Notes: generated by a model from the sequence alone, not told the origin. 64,000 nt of DNA from DATKFM01 sp963810485 (GCA_963810485.1 CAWENQ010000007.1:62001-126000); one strand, 5' to 3'; shown: positions 1-9,638, counted from the stretch's first letter. Numbers and translations: made by a program.

Positions 1-613
1 GCATCAGGGTGGCACTCTCCAGCGCCGATTGGCCGCCGCCGATGACCGCTACAGATTGTCCGGCGTACTTGGAAAGGTCTTTGTGGTGACAGGCATGGGA
101 GACGCGTTCCGCATTCGCCGGTTCCCGCTCCATGAAGGCCCGCAGTTCTCGGGGAACATAGGCATAGTCGACATGCCCAGTCGCCACGATCACGGTCCTG
201 GCCGCAATCTCCTTGCCGTCTGATAGAAGAACGCGGAAGCCCTTCGCAGCCGCACTCACGCGCCGGACTTCCAGTCGCGTGAGCTCCCGGACATGTCTTT
301 CCTGAAACCAGGAACCGTACTCGACGAACAGATCGAGCGGCACGGGATGACGTTCATCCAGGTTGATCCCGCCCCTCGCCCTGCAGTAGTCCGCCAGGGT
401 CGATCCAGATCCAGGCGCGGACAGGCTGGAGGCGTCAAACGTGGACTTGAGATACATGCCTTTCGGCATGTGATCGGTCCAGCCTGCCATCGGTTTGCCA
501 TAAATGAGCGCTTCGACCTTCGCGGTCAGCAAGTGAGCTGCGACAGAGAGCCCGTAGGGGCCGGCGCCGACGATGGCGACATCAACCGACCCTGCAGGAC
601 GAATCACAGCCAC
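1..613 (-). CDS. FAD-dependent oxidoreductase (flavin monooxygenase-like), 3' end cut by the window edge
   Basis: I translated this minus-strand frame by hand from a GTG at 613, preceded by a purine-rich GGAAGA about 6 bases upstream and an in-frame stop at 626-628. Near the N-terminus is a Rossmann FAD motif, VAIVGAGPYGLSVAAHL, and near the left edge a second dinucleotide motif, VAVIGGGQSALESA, typical of the NADP-binding half of flavin monooxygenases and related lysine/ornithine N-hydroxylase-like proteins. An ATG motif (VIVATGHVDY) lies between them. About 204 residues are visible and the C-terminal half is off the window. The substrate cannot be told. It is divergent from the polysaccharide genes that start at 872, and the 258 bases between hold no gene I can support. 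A second GTG two codons later (607) is an alternative start. Confidence 0.8.
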   Translation of the reverse strand, partial: MAVIRPAGSVDVAIVGAGPYGLSVAAHLLTAKVEALIYGKPMAGWTDHMPKGMYLKSTFDASSLSAPGSGSTLADYCRARGGINLDERHPVPLDLFVEYGSWFQERHVRELTRLEVRRVSAAAKGFRVLLSDGKEIAARTVIVATGHVDYAYVPRELRAFMEREPANAERVSHACHHKDLSKYAGQSVAVIGGGQSALESATLM

Positions 614-871
614 TTTGTTTCTTCCCTACGGCGTTCGGCGATCACTATGTGCGTCCGTATCCGCCTGCGCGCAATGAACGACCATCCTCTCCCCGACGCG
701 TGCGCCGGGAGATTCCCAGCGCTCAATAAATCACTTTTCTGACTCGATTGTTCCACATCACAAAACGGTGAAGTTGAAACAGATCGCGCGGTGCCAAACA
801 CGCCACGCCGCCAGGATAATTGCAGCCCTGGGGAACCGTTAACAGACCCATAGGTTACGTTTATTGAAACC

Positions 872-1735
872 GTGCCAAGGCCATGTATGTCACCAGGGGA
901 TATTCAGTTTGACCAGGAGTTGGACCGTAACTGGTCCGCCGTTGATGCTCATCCAAGCGTCAGCGTCATAATTCCGACGGTCAATGAAGCGGCGAATCTT
1001 CCACACGTGTTGCCGCGGATCCCGAGATGGATCGACGAAGTCATCATCGTTGATAGTCAGTCGACCGACGGCACCATCGAGGTGGCGAGGCGGCTGATGC
1101 CTGACGTCGTCGTGGTGCGTCAGGCGCGGATGGGCAAGGGTGCTGCTCTGCGGGCAGGCTTCGCAGCCGCTCGAGGCGACATCATCGTCACGCTCGACGC
1201 CGACGGATCGACGGATCCGGGCGAGATCCCATCTTTCGTCGGCGCACTTCTTGCAGGCGCGGATTTCGTGAAGGGCTCGCGCTTCGCGCAGGGTGGGGCG
1301 ACCGATGATATGGAGTGGTACAGATACCTGGGCAACTGGGGTCTGCTGCAGCTGGTCCGCCTGCGCTTCGGCGGCCGGTTTACCGACCTCTGCTACGGCT
1401 ACAATGCCTTCTGGCGACGCATCCTTCCCTACATCGACCTTAGCGAGGCCAGCGGCTTCGAAATCGAAACCAGCATGAACATCCAGGCGCTTCGCGCCGG
1501 CCTGGTGGTGTGCGAGGTTCCGAGCGTCGAATTCAAGCGAGAGCACGGAGTCAGCAATCTCCGGACGTTTCCCGACGGCTGGCGCGTTCTGCGCACCATC
1601 ATCCGGCTAGGTTTTGAAAGAGCCCAGCCGGTTTCGCACTCCCGGTCCCGCTTGCAGCGGCTTCCAGCGCGCCGCCGCGTGCCGACCGGCTTGCGTGCAA
1701 AGTCGCCGCCTTTTCCCTCAGCCCCGGCCGAGTGA
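872..1735 (+). CDS. Family 2 glycosyltransferase (dolichol-phosphate-mannose-synthase-like)
   Basis: A GT-A fold glycosyltransferase of 287 residues that probably transfers a sugar from a nucleotide-sugar donor to a lipid or polysaccharide acceptor at the inner membrane. The N-terminal strand VSVIIPTVNEAANLP (about 29-44) and the metal-binding DAD at 109-111 (VTLDADGSTDP) are the family signature. The motif RMGKGAALRAGF is typical of the DPM1-like branch. No transmembrane anchor is evident. The first possible start is GTG 872; ATG 887 is five codons in. Its stop overlaps the next gene (TGATG at 1733-1737), so the two are translationally coupled. It is the first visible gene of the exopolysaccharide cluster. 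Acceptor and sugar cannot be inferred. Confidence 0.85.
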   Translation: MPRPCMSPGDIQFDQELDRNWSAVDAHPSVSVIIPTVNEAANLPHVLPRIPRWIDEVIIVDSQSTDGTIEVARRLMPDVVVVRQARMGKGAALRAGFAAARGDIIVTLDADGSTDPGEIPSFVGALLAGADFVKGSRFAQGGATDDMEWYRYLGNWGLLQLVRLRFGGRFTDLCYGYNAFWRRILPYIDLSEASGFEIETSMNIQALRAGLVVCEVPSVEFKREHGVSNLRTFPDGWRVLRTIIRLGFERAQPVSHSRSRLQRLPARRRVPTGLRAKSPPFPSAPAE

Positions 1736-2907
1736 TGGATGATGCAACGGACATATCCGTGGTCATCTGCGCTTACTCCGACCGGCGCTGGGAACGCCTT
1801 CGAGCTGCGATTGATTCCATCAGCGCACAGCATACGCAGGCTCTCGAACTCATAGTCGTCGCGGACCACAACCCGGGTCTGCAGGCCCAACTCCTCGACA
1901 CATATCCCCATGTGAGAACGCTTCCGAACGCCGGGCGCCGTGGCCTTTCGGCGGCCCGCAACACCGGTGTTCGAGAAGCAAATGGGGCTGTCATTGCCTT
2001 CCTGGATGACGATGCCGTCGTGCCGCGCGATTGGCTGACGCGGATGACGGCCTGGTACGCCGACCGGGAAATCATCGGCGTGGGTGGCCGAGTTGTGCCC
2101 GTGTGGCCGGACGGTCAGCCATCTTGGTTTCCCGACGAGTTCGGCTGGGTGGTGGGCTGCAGTTATCGCGGACAGCCGGAACGCATATCGCCAGTTCGCA
2201 ACCTGATCGGCACCAACATGTCTTTCAGACGAACAGTGTTCGACAAGCTGGGCGGATTTCGAGAGGCATTGGGCCGCCAAGGCGCCGATGGTTCGGGATG
2301 CGAGGAGACGGAGCTATGCATCCGGATCCGCCAAGCCTACGGGCACTCGGCATTGCTCTATGACCCCGGCATGGTGATCCATCATCATCTGGATTCGGGT
2401 CGGGATAGCTGGCGCTACTTCCGGACGCGATGCTGGGCGGAAGGCCGGTCAAAAGCATTGGTTGCCGCAGAACGGGGAGCGCCGGACGCGCTATCCGTTG
2501 AGCGCCGTTACGCGACACGGACTCTGCCTCGCGGAGTCCTTCGCGGCCTGAGGGATAGCATCACAAGATTGGACCGCGGCGGGCTGGCACGGTCCAGCGC
2601 TATTCTGGCGGGGTTCGCATGCACGGCGGCCGGCTACCTTGCCGCCAAGCAAGCCGCAAAGCGGAATGAAACTCCAGAGCCGCCGTTCTCTCCCATCCGG
2701 GTAATGGATGTGGATCTGGGAAATTCGCGCGCCACGGACAGCAGTTCCGACAAGGACTATGCAAAAGCGTTCTGCCTGCTCCGAATTCGACGGGCGTCCG
2801 GTAGCAACGGCCGAGGTCGAACTCAACGAAGGGCGATTGCCCTCCGACCTCGAGCGCTACATGGCGCCGATAAGCCCGCACGCCACCGCGTCCTCCACGA
2901 CGGATAA
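1732..2907 (+). CDS. Family 2 glycosyltransferase; open frame runs past its own C-terminus into the next gene
   Basis: The GT2 domain has ISVVICAYSDRRWERL (8-23), a DDD metal-binding triad at 92-94, and the later acceptor-side motif GSGCEETELCIRIRQ. Starts are GTG 1732 or ATG 1735, coupled to the upstream gene by overlap. The recognisable enzyme ends around AAGYLAAKQAAKRN (about residue 312). Beyond that the frame reads RVMDVDLGNSRAT and DKDYAKAFCLLR, which look like the missing N-terminus of the following glycosyltransferase rather than part of this one, and the last 40 or so residues (arginine-rich) look like out-of-frame translation. The true stop, or a natural fusion with the next gene, is therefore uncertain (see the frameshift finding at 2784). 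Role: sugar transfer during exopolysaccharide assembly; specificity unknown. Confidence 0.8.
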   Translation: MMDDATDISVVICAYSDRRWERLRAAIDSISAQHTQALELIVVADHNPGLQAQLLDTYPHVRTLPNAGRRGLSAARNTGVREANGAVIAFLDDDAVVPRDWLTRMTAWYADREIIGVGGRVVPVWPDGQPSWFPDEFGWVVGCSYRGQPERISPVRNLIGTNMSFRRTVFDKLGGFREALGRQGADGSGCEETELCIRIRQAYGHSALLYDPGMVIHHHLDSGRDSWRYFRTRCWAEGRSKALVAAERGAPDALSVERRYATRTLPRGVLRGLRDSITRLDRGGLARSSAILAGFACTAAGYLAAKQAAKRNETPEPPFSPIRVMDVDLGNSRATDSSSDKDYAKAFCLLRIRRASGSNGRGRTQRRAIALRPRALHGADKPARHRVLHDG

Positions 2908-3928
2908 CGGGCCAAAAATGGCGCCCTTCATCAGTGTCATCATCGCCACCAGGGATCGCGCTGATAAACTCGCCAATTGTCTCGACTCGATTCTTGCCAT
3001 GGACTATCCGAATTTCGATGTGATCGTCGTGGACAACGCTCCGTCCTCCGAGGAAACAGCCGAGCTGATCGCTCGCCGCTACACCGCCGGAGGCCGCGTG
3101 CGTTATGTCCGTGAAAATGAGCCCGGCCTCGGCCGAGCTCACAATGCTGGCCTGGCAAGGACCCACGCGCCGTACGTAGCCTTCACGGACGATGACGTCG
3201 TTGTCGACCCGAACTGGCTCGGGATGATCGCGTCGAACTTCTCGAAGGACGAAACAGTCGCGTGCGTCACGGGTCTCATTCTTCCTGCCGAGCTCGAAAC
3301 CCGCGCACAGTACTGGGCCGAGCGGCACGGCGGCTTTGGCAAGGGCTTTGAGCGGCGAGTCTTCGATTCTCAGGCCAACAGGCCACGAGGACGCTTGTAT
3401 CCCTTCACTGCCGGACAACTGGGATCTGGCGCCAACATGGCGTTCCGCACGGATGTCCTGAAGACTATCGGTGGATTCGACCCCGCGCTCGGCGCCGGGA
3501 CACGGGCGCGCGGCGGCGACGATCTCGCGGCATTCTTCAAGATCATCGATGCGGGCTACCGGCTGGTCTACGAACCGGGAGCGGTCCTGTGGCACTATCA
3601 TCGCCGGGACGAGGCCGGCATGCGCCGGCAGGCCCTCGGTTATGGAATCGGCCTCGGCGCCTACCTGACCAAGCTGGTCGTTGACCGGCCCACGCTGCTC
3701 CTGAAACTCGCGGTCGCCGCCCCTGCCGGCCTTGCCCATGTCTTTGGACCGTCATCGCCGAAGAACCAGCGTATTGCTGCCGACTACCCCTGGACGTTCG
3801 TCTGGCGCGAGCGGTGCGGTATCGTCGCCGGCATCCCGCTCTATCTTCTTAGTCGGCACGCTGCGCGCCATGCCGCCGCAGCGCGGCCCATGGGCGAGTC
3901 TCCGGTGACGTCGCCGGCCTTGGACTGA
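2704..3928 (+). CDS. Family 2 glycosyltransferase with an apparent one-base insertion near 2784
   Basis: From about 2786 one clean frame runs to 3928 and encodes a GT2 enzyme: FDGRPVATAEVELNEGRL, then FISVIIATRDRADKL, a DDD triad (about 161-163 when counted from ATG 2708), and YEPGAVLWHYHRRDEAGMRR near the acceptor side. The conserved N-terminal segment is split: MDVDLGNSRAT...YAKAFCLLR is read from ATG 2704 in the frame of the upstream gene, and FDGRPVATAEVEL continues in the next frame. Removing one A at 2784-2785 joins them as CLLRFDGRPVA. As sequenced, ATG 2708 gives a 406-residue protein with an atypical first 25 residues. The 200-base overlap with the preceding frame is explained by this. 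A fusion of two GT2 domains before the frameshift cannot be excluded. Confidence 0.75.
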
Positions 3929-3941
3929 CGTGTGAAATCCG

Positions 3942-4802
3942 ATGGCACAGTCTGTTCCGATCTTGATGTACCATGGGATCGCCCGCGGCGACGCCGATCG
4001 CTGGACCGTGCCCACGGCAATGTTCGCCGAGCATATGAGGTGGCTCGCCGAGCACGACTATCGTCCCATAACGGTTTCGCTGCTGATGGCGGCCCGCAAC
4101 GGGTCATTGCCCCTGCCCCCGCGCACATTGGCCATTACGTTTGACGATGGATTGCGGAACTTCGCGACCGATGCGTTGCCAATTCTGCAACAGTACAATT
4201 TCCCCGCGACGATCTACATCGTGACCGGCTATATCGGAAAGACCGCCAGTTGGTCGCGGACTTCGAACCGAGCCGATCCGCCCATGCTGAGCCAACGGGA
4301 TATCCGGGCGATATCGGAACATGGCATCGAGTGCGGCGCCCATACGCACAGCCACCCGCAGCTCGACATCATATCGCCAATGGTCGCGCGCACCGAGATA
4401 CGGCGCAGCAAGGCGGACCTGGAGGATTGCCTGGGACAACAGGTCCAGTCCTTTGCGTATCCTCATGGCTATGCGAGCCGCAGGGTACGGGAGCTTGTCC
4501 ATCAAGAGGGCTTCACTTCCGCTTGCCGGGTCCGGCATGCATTAAGTTCATCTCGTGAAGATCCCTTCGCGCTTTCGCGAGTTATCATGACCAGGAGCAT
4601 CGCTGCCGACGATCTTGGCCGCTTCCTGACCGGAAACGTTCTGCCGGTCGCTCCACCGGTTGATCGATTGCTGGGGGTCGGTTGGCGATGGACGCGCAAG
4701 GTGCATGCCAAGATCCGGGCCTGGTCTCGTGAATCGGCCAGCTCGTTCGGCTGCAATGACCAGGCGCCTGAGAACCAGCCGCGAGGCGGCGGCCGGTCAT
4801 GA
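3942..4802 (+). CDS. Polysaccharide deacetylase (NodB-homology, carbohydrate esterase 4)
   Basis: A 286-residue CE4 enzyme that likely removes N- or O-acetyl groups from a polysaccharide, using a divalent metal. The signature TFDDG is at 66-70 (catalytic base Asp and metal-binding Asp), the metal-binding histidines are in HTHSHP (134-139), and FAYPHGYAS follows. It starts with VPILMYHGI, the usual first strand of this family. No signal peptide is visible, which suggests a cytoplasmic or non-classical location, or activity on lipid-linked precursors. The gene lies 13 bases after the third glycosyltransferase and overlaps galE by the ATGA arrangement (4799-4802), so it belongs to the same operon. 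Family members include NodB-type and peptidoglycan deacetylases; the cluster favours an exopolysaccharide substrate. Confidence 0.85.
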   Translation: MAQSVPILMYHGIARGDADRWTVPTAMFAEHMRWLAEHDYRPITVSLLMAARNGSLPLPPRTLAITFDDGLRNFATDALPILQQYNFPATIYIVTGYIGKTASWSRTSNRADPPMLSQRDIRAISEHGIECGAHTHSHPQLDIISPMVARTEIRRSKADLEDCLGQQVQSFAYPHGYASRRVRELVHQEGFTSACRVRHALSSSREDPFALSRVIMTRSIAADDLGRFLTGNVLPVAPPVDRLLGVGWRWTRKVHAKIRAWSRESASSFGCNDQAPENQPRGGGRS

Positions 4803-5830
4803 GCGTGCTGGTCACAGGCGGTGCAGGCTACATCGGCAGCCATGCGGTACGGGCCTTGCGCAACGCCGGCATCGCTACAGTCATCCTCGACAACCTTTCG
4901 ACCGGACATCGCTTCCTTGTGCCATCAGATGTTCCCTTGATCCAAGGCAACATTGAGGACCGGGCCCTCGTCGAGGCCACGATCGCCGAATACGACGTGG
5001 ATTCGGTGATCCACTTTGCGGCCAGCATCGTGGTTTCCGACTCGGTGGAGCGGCCGCTGGACTACTACGGGAACAACGTGGCGAATTCGCTCCGCCTGAT
5101 CGAAGCCTGTGTTGCGGGCGGCGTGCGCCAATTCGTATTCTCGTCCTCCGCCGCCGTGTATGGGCAACCGAAGACATTGCCTGTCTCGGAGGAGGCGCCG
5201 GTGGCTCCCGTCAATCCCTACGGCACCACCAAGCTGATGTTGGAGTGGGTTCTGCGCGATGCGGCGTCCGCGCACAAGATGCGCTACGCCGCCCTGCGAT
5301 ATTTTAACGTGGCCGGCGCTGACCCCTCGGGCGCGACAGGCCAAGCGTCCCCCAGGTCGACGCATCTCATCAAAACCGCCTGCGAAGCTGCCCTCGGGCT
5401 CCGTCCGGAGATCGTGATCTTTGGCACCGACTATCCGACACCCGATGGCACCTGCATTCGCGACTACATCCATGTCAGCGATCTCGCCGACATTCATCTT
5501 CTGGCGCTGCGGCTCCTTCGAGAAGGCGGAAACAGCTTCGTCCTCAACTGCGGCTATGGACACGGCTACTCCGTGCGCGAGGTTCTGTCTGCCGTGGAAC
5601 GGGTCAATGGCAGGCCGCTCAATGTGCGCGAGGATGCCCGCCGGCCCGGTGATCCCGCCGTGCTGGTTGCCGATACGTCTCGGCTCAGCCGGCTGCTCGG
5701 CTGGCAGCCGCGGAATGATGGCCTGGACAACATCGTCAGCACGGCGCTCGCATGGGAACGACAGATGGCGAAGGCGCGCCCGCCCATCCTTGCGCATCAT
5801 CGAGACGGCCAAGCTGCATTTCGCCCTTAG
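4799..5830 (+). CDS. galE: UDP-glucose 4-epimerase
   Basis: Interconverts UDP-glucose and UDP-galactose with bound NAD, supplying galactose for polysaccharide assembly. The 343-residue protein is close to the family's usual 330-345. It opens with the Rossmann motif VTGGAGYIGSHAV (5-17). The catalytic Tyr-x-x-x-Lys is Y141/K145 in NPYGTTKLMLEW, with the serine stretch FSSSAAVYG just before. RYFNVAGADPSG and the TPDGTCIRDYIHV segment are typical of GalE. The ATG overlaps the deacetylase stop. The next gene, manC, starts 23 bases later, so nucleotide-sugar supply genes close the operon. Other UDP-sugar 4-epimerases share these motifs; the GalE assignment is favoured by the overall motif set. Confidence 0.92.
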   Translation: MSVLVTGGAGYIGSHAVRALRNAGIATVILDNLSTGHRFLVPSDVPLIQGNIEDRALVEATIAEYDVDSVIHFAASIVVSDSVERPLDYYGNNVANSLRLIEACVAGGVRQFVFSSSAAVYGQPKTLPVSEEAPVAPVNPYGTTKLMLEWVLRDAASAHKMRYAALRYFNVAGADPSGATGQASPRSTHLIKTACEAALGLRPEIVIFGTDYPTPDGTCIRDYIHVSDLADIHLLALRLLREGGNSFVLNCGYGHGYSVREVLSAVERVNGRPLNVREDARRPGDPAVLVADTSRLSRLLGWQPRNDGLDNIVSTALAWERQMAKARPPILAHHRDGQAAFRP

Positions 5831-5853
5831 GGGCATGTTAAGGAGCGCAGGCC

Positions 5854-7327
5854 TTGGACTCCCCACAAAGATCCGACCAAGTGACTCACAGCGTTGGATC
5901 GGCAACGGCTTCCCTGCCGATCCAGCCGGTAATCCTCAGTGGTGGCGTCGGGTCCAGATTGTGGCCGCTATCGCGCCAGGACCTGCCCAAGCAGTTGCTC
6001 GAGCTTGGCGGCAATGAGCCGATGATCGTCACGACCGCACGGCGGCTGAGAGCTGCGCGGCACTAGCCCCCCATTTATTGTATCCGGCGCGGACCAGGAA
6101 TCGCTGGTCGCAATCTTGATGCGGAATAGCGGCCTGGAGATTGCCGGCTTGTTGCTCGAGCCCGTGGGAAGAAACACCGGCCCCGCTATTGCGGTCGCTG
6201 CGCTGCATGCGGTCAACGCCGCCCCGGATGCGATACTGATTGTCCAACCGGCGGACCACGCCTTGACGGATTCGCTGGCCTTCCAAATGGCGTTGGAAGA
6301 GGCATGCCAGATTGCCGCGAGCGAAGGGAGGATTGTGCTGCTCGGTGCGCGGCCGACACGTCCGGAAACGGGCTATGGTTATATCGAATGCGGCGAGGAG
6401 CTGAATGCCGCATCGTCCGCAAGACAAGTCCGGCGGTTCGTCGAGAAGCCGGCCCAAGAGCTGGCGGCCAGGTTTGTGCAGTCCGGTGCTTGGCTCTGGA
6501 ACATAGGCACCTTTGTTTTCTCGGCGGCGACGATCCTTGAAGAGCTGGCGCGGCTGAAGCCCAGTCTGCTGGAAAGCTGCAGAACCGCATTGCTGGATTC
6601 GACGATCAGCGGTTTGTCTGTACGATTGGACCGCGATGCATTCGCCGCGGCGGAGTCCATTTCAATCGACCACGCCGTGATGGAACGGTCACAACGGCTG
6701 GCCGTGGTCCCGGTCGATTGCGGATGGTCGGATCTGGGATCCTGGGCGGCCCTCTGGGATATCGAGAACAGGGATCACCGGGGCAATGTCACCCACGGAG
6801 ACGTTCTCTGCCGGGACACTGAACAAAGCTATCTCCGCTCGGACCGCGGCCTGCTGGTGTCGATAGGATTGAGGGACGTGGTTGTCGTTTCGACAGGCGA
6901 TGCCGTGCTCGTTGCCGATAAGAGCAGCAGCCAGGAGATCAAGGCTGCGGTCGAAATGCTGAGCAGCCGGCGCGAGGTCCTGGAAAGTCCCCGCTGCCCC
7001 AGGCCCTGGGGCAGCTATGAAATCGCTGCCAGCGGCGACGGGTTCAAGGTGAAGCGGATTATCATGGGCCCGCGCGAGCAGACCTCACTGCACCTGCATC
7101 ACAATCGTTCGGAGCATTTAGTCGTCATCAGCGGAACTGCACTAATGCAAGTCGGAGAACAGACCCTTCTACGGCATCGGGATGAGTCAACCTTTGTGCC
7201 GGCAGGCGCGAAGCACCGCGTGGCAAATGCCGCTGATACACCGCTCGAGGTAATCGAAGTCCAAGTCGGTACTAATCTCCGGGAGGCGGATATTGTGCGC
7301 TTCGACGATGCGTACGGACGCGTGTAG
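5854..7327 (+). CDS. manC: Mannose-1-phosphate guanylyltransferase / mannose-6-phosphate isomerase, frameshifted near 6050-6064
   Basis: Bifunctional type II enzyme of GDP-mannose synthesis. A TTG at 5854 lies 8 bases after a perfect AAGGAG, and the frame opens with PVILSGGVGSRLWPLSR and PKQLLEL, the nucleotidyltransferase signature, but stops at TAG 6064-6066. The next frame continues directly with SPPFIVSGADQESLVAIL, LLLEPVGRNTGPAIAVAAL, a GYGYIECG segment and FVEKP, and ends in the cupin-type isomerase domain with TSLHLHHNRSEHLVVISGTA. Skipping one base just before 6064 restores a protein of about 490 residues, normal for ManC/AlgA. As sequenced, the 403-residue distal frame could start at TTG 6116 but lacks the catalytic P-loop. 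It closes the exopolysaccharide operon begun at 872. Confidence 0.85.
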
Positions 7328-8142
7328 GTGGGCGGCAACGGCCGCATGGATCCTTATCGTTGTTCATACGTCAGTCCGTGCGTCCGCGAAAGTGAAAATC
7401 CGACGCTGCAACAAAGGTGCGGGATTGGACTCCGAGCGCCACTTCTTTGTCACTAGTCCGCCTGGGAATGGGGATGTACGGGTGCACTCACTGAGTGCGG
7501 GAATTTGTGTCTGAGCTAGGCGGGGTTACGGGCAACATTAGGATGCCAACTCGTTAATGGGCGGGTCCCAAGATAAAGTCGATTGTATGGCACAATCGTA
7601 TCGATCGGACCGAAACGCGAGAGCATCCTAGAGGTCTTTCCGGAACTGCCAATACGATTGCGTGCAGGCGACCACTAGTCGTCGGCGTTGCTGTCCTTGC
7701 TCGCCGCGAAGATCGGCAGCGTGCTCTACATGCACGGGCCGATACCGGAGCCATGATCAACCTGTCCTGGTTTCATTCAAGTGCGGGGAGGCCCTGTACA
7801 TGCAGGTAAACATCTACCCAAAGCGCTTGCTCCAACTGAAGGAAGCAGCCGTGCCGGCCCTGGCTCGCAGTCGCCGGCCCCGGACCTTTTTGCAATCGCG
7901 ATCCTGTAGCCAGCCGGCAATCGGAAAGGTCGACGGCGAACCGCCGTTGCGCACAGCGTAACCGGGCCGGCGCGAAAATCCCGCCGGCATGCCGGTAGGT
8001 CCATCACGGCACTGCTGAATTCAGAAACAGAAACCCGGATGGAACGCGGCGCGCTTGACCAGATCGTCAAGCCCCTGACGCCGCCGGCCGACAGAATGAG
8101 CAACGAGGGCCCAATAAATCCTAACGTTCGCGGGGAGATTGC
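7328..8142. other. Non-coding stretch between manC and the glycanase gene
   Basis: I see no frame with convincing protein similarity here. Short open frames are arginine-rich or broken by stops. The only structures I can support are the 19-bp palindrome at 7580-7598, listed separately, and a Shine-Dalgarno GGGGAGA just before the ATG at 8143. One stretch around 7680-7755 reads LLSLLAAKIGSVLYMHGPIPEP before a stop, which could be a gene remnant, but I do not recognise it. Confidence 0.5.
7580..7598. promoter_or_regulatory. Perfect palindrome, candidate operator
   Basis: CGATTGT-ATGGC-ACAATCG is a perfect 7+5+7 inverted repeat. It lies about 250 bases after manC and 545 bases before the glycanase gene. 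Its size and symmetry fit a dimeric regulator site, but the distance to the next start is large and no matching regulator is identified. Confidence 0.3.
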
Positions 8143-9630
8143 ATGCCACTAAACAATTCTGTACCGATCGATTCATCATGGAAGCTGACTTTCGATGATG
8201 AGTTCAACAGCCTGAACACAGCGACCTGGGGAACAAACTGGCTGGGAAACCCAGGCGCCATAACAAAACCAATCAATACCGCCGAGCAAGCCGCCTATGA
8301 CCCCGCCCAAGTGAGCGTCAGCGGCGGCTACCTGCGCCTCGGCACCGCCTACAAAGACGTTACCGTCGCCGGCAAGAACTACGACATGGTCGCCGGCATG
8401 GTCCAAAGCGATAACCGTTTCGAACAGACCCACGGCTACTTCGAAGCGCGCATCTATCTGCCGGGCACGAATGGCCAGATCAATAACTGGCCCGCGTTTT
8501 GGATGAATGGGGAGAACTGGCCGACTGATGGCGAACTCGACATCATGGAGGGATTGTCGGGAAGAGCCGGATGGCATTTCCATTCGCCATCTGGCGGTCC
8601 CGGAGAAACCGAGTCCGGAGACTACACCGGTTGGCACACCTATGGCGCTCTTTGGGAGCCGGGAAAAGTCACTTACTATTATGACGGCGTTGAGGTGGGC
8701 GAGATAAGCTCGGGCATAACCTCGTCGCCGATGTACCTGATACTCAACAATGGGATTTCAGATTCGCTCGGCGGGCCCACGTCCGTGGGTAGCACCATGC
8801 TCGTCGATTGGGTCCATGTCTATTCCGAGTCCCCGACCGCTGTCGCGGTTGCGCCGCAGGCCAACTACACAGGCCTTGGCGGCGGCGGAACGACCCTCCC
8901 TCCGTCAGCCAGCGACGAGATCCTGGGAAGCGCGCTGGCCAATATGCTCGTGGGCAACGGGACGGCCAATATCATCTACGCTTATGCGGGAAACGACACG
9001 CTCGATGGCGGCGGCGGGTCGGATACGATGTATGGCGGCGCCGGCAACGATATCTATTATGTCGACAACCTCGCCGACATTGTCTGTGAGGCGGGAAGCG
9101 GCTCCGACACCGTGCGTAGCGCTGTGTCCTTTAATCTGAATGCCGATGGCTCGTCCGTTGTCGGAAGTTTCGAGAATCTGCGGCTCACCGGCACAGCCGT
9201 CACTGGCACGGGCAACAGCCTCGCCAACGTCATCTTCGGCAACGACTCCGCGAACAGGCTCAACGGAAATGGCGGAAAGGATGTCATATTCGGCGGTGGC
9301 GGCAATGACACCATGACCGGCGGATCGGGCAGCGACCGGTTCTGCCGAGACGGCCTGTCCAGTGAGGGCAAGGACACGATCAGCGACTTTAAAATCGGCC
9401 GTGGCGGCGACGTGCTCGACATCGACAGCGTCTTGACTGGGTACAGGAGCGGCTCGTCGAACGTTAACGATTTCGTTCGGCTCACCGAAAGCGGCGGTAA
9501 TACTACCGTGAATATTGACGCCAATGGCGCTGTTGGCGGTTACTCCTTCACGAGCGCTGTCGTGTTGGCGGGCGTAACCGGAACAAGTGTAAATCAGCTC
9601 ATCAACAACGGTAATCTTGAGCTTGCTTGA
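8143..9630 (+). CDS. Secreted GH16 endo-glycanase with C-terminal RTX repeats (ExsH/ExoK-like)
   Basis: A 495-residue extracellular beta-glycanase. Residues about 12-230 form a glycoside hydrolase family 16 domain; the catalytic motif is GELDIMEG with E131 (nucleophile), D133 and E136 (acid/base). The C-terminal part (about 255-480) carries glycine/aspartate-rich nonapeptide repeats such as AGNDTLDGGGGSDTMYGGAG and GGNDTMTGGSGSD, which bind calcium and mark export by a type I secretion system; no N-terminal signal peptide is present, in agreement. This architecture matches ExsH of Sinorhizobium, which trims nascent succinoglycan to lower molecular weight. The gene follows the polysaccharide operon in the same orientation, so trimming of the local polymer is a fair inference. 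ATG 8143 has a GGGGAGA ribosome site. No secretion ABC genes lie in the window. Confidence 0.88.
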   Translation: MPLNNSVPIDSSWKLTFDDEFNSLNTATWGTNWLGNPGAITKPINTAEQAAYDPAQVSVSGGYLRLGTAYKDVTVAGKNYDMVAGMVQSDNRFEQTHGYFEARIYLPGTNGQINNWPAFWMNGENWPTDGELDIMEGLSGRAGWHFHSPSGGPGETESGDYTGWHTYGALWEPGKVTYYYDGVEVGEISSGITSSPMYLILNNGISDSLGGPTSVGSTMLVDWVHVYSESPTAVAVAPQANYTGLGGGGTTLPPSASDEILGSALANMLVGNGTANIIYAYAGNDTLDGGGGSDTMYGGAGNDIYYVDNLADIVCEAGSGSDTVRSAVSFNLNADGSSVVGSFENLRLTGTAVTGTGNSLANVIFGNDSANRLNGNGGKDVIFGGGGNDTMTGGSGSDRFCRDGLSSEGKDTISDFKIGRGGDVLDIDSVLTGYRSGSSNVNDFVRLTESGGNTTVNIDANGAVGGYSFTSAVVLAGVTGTSVNQLINNGNLELA

Positions 9631-9638
9631 GTGAACAG

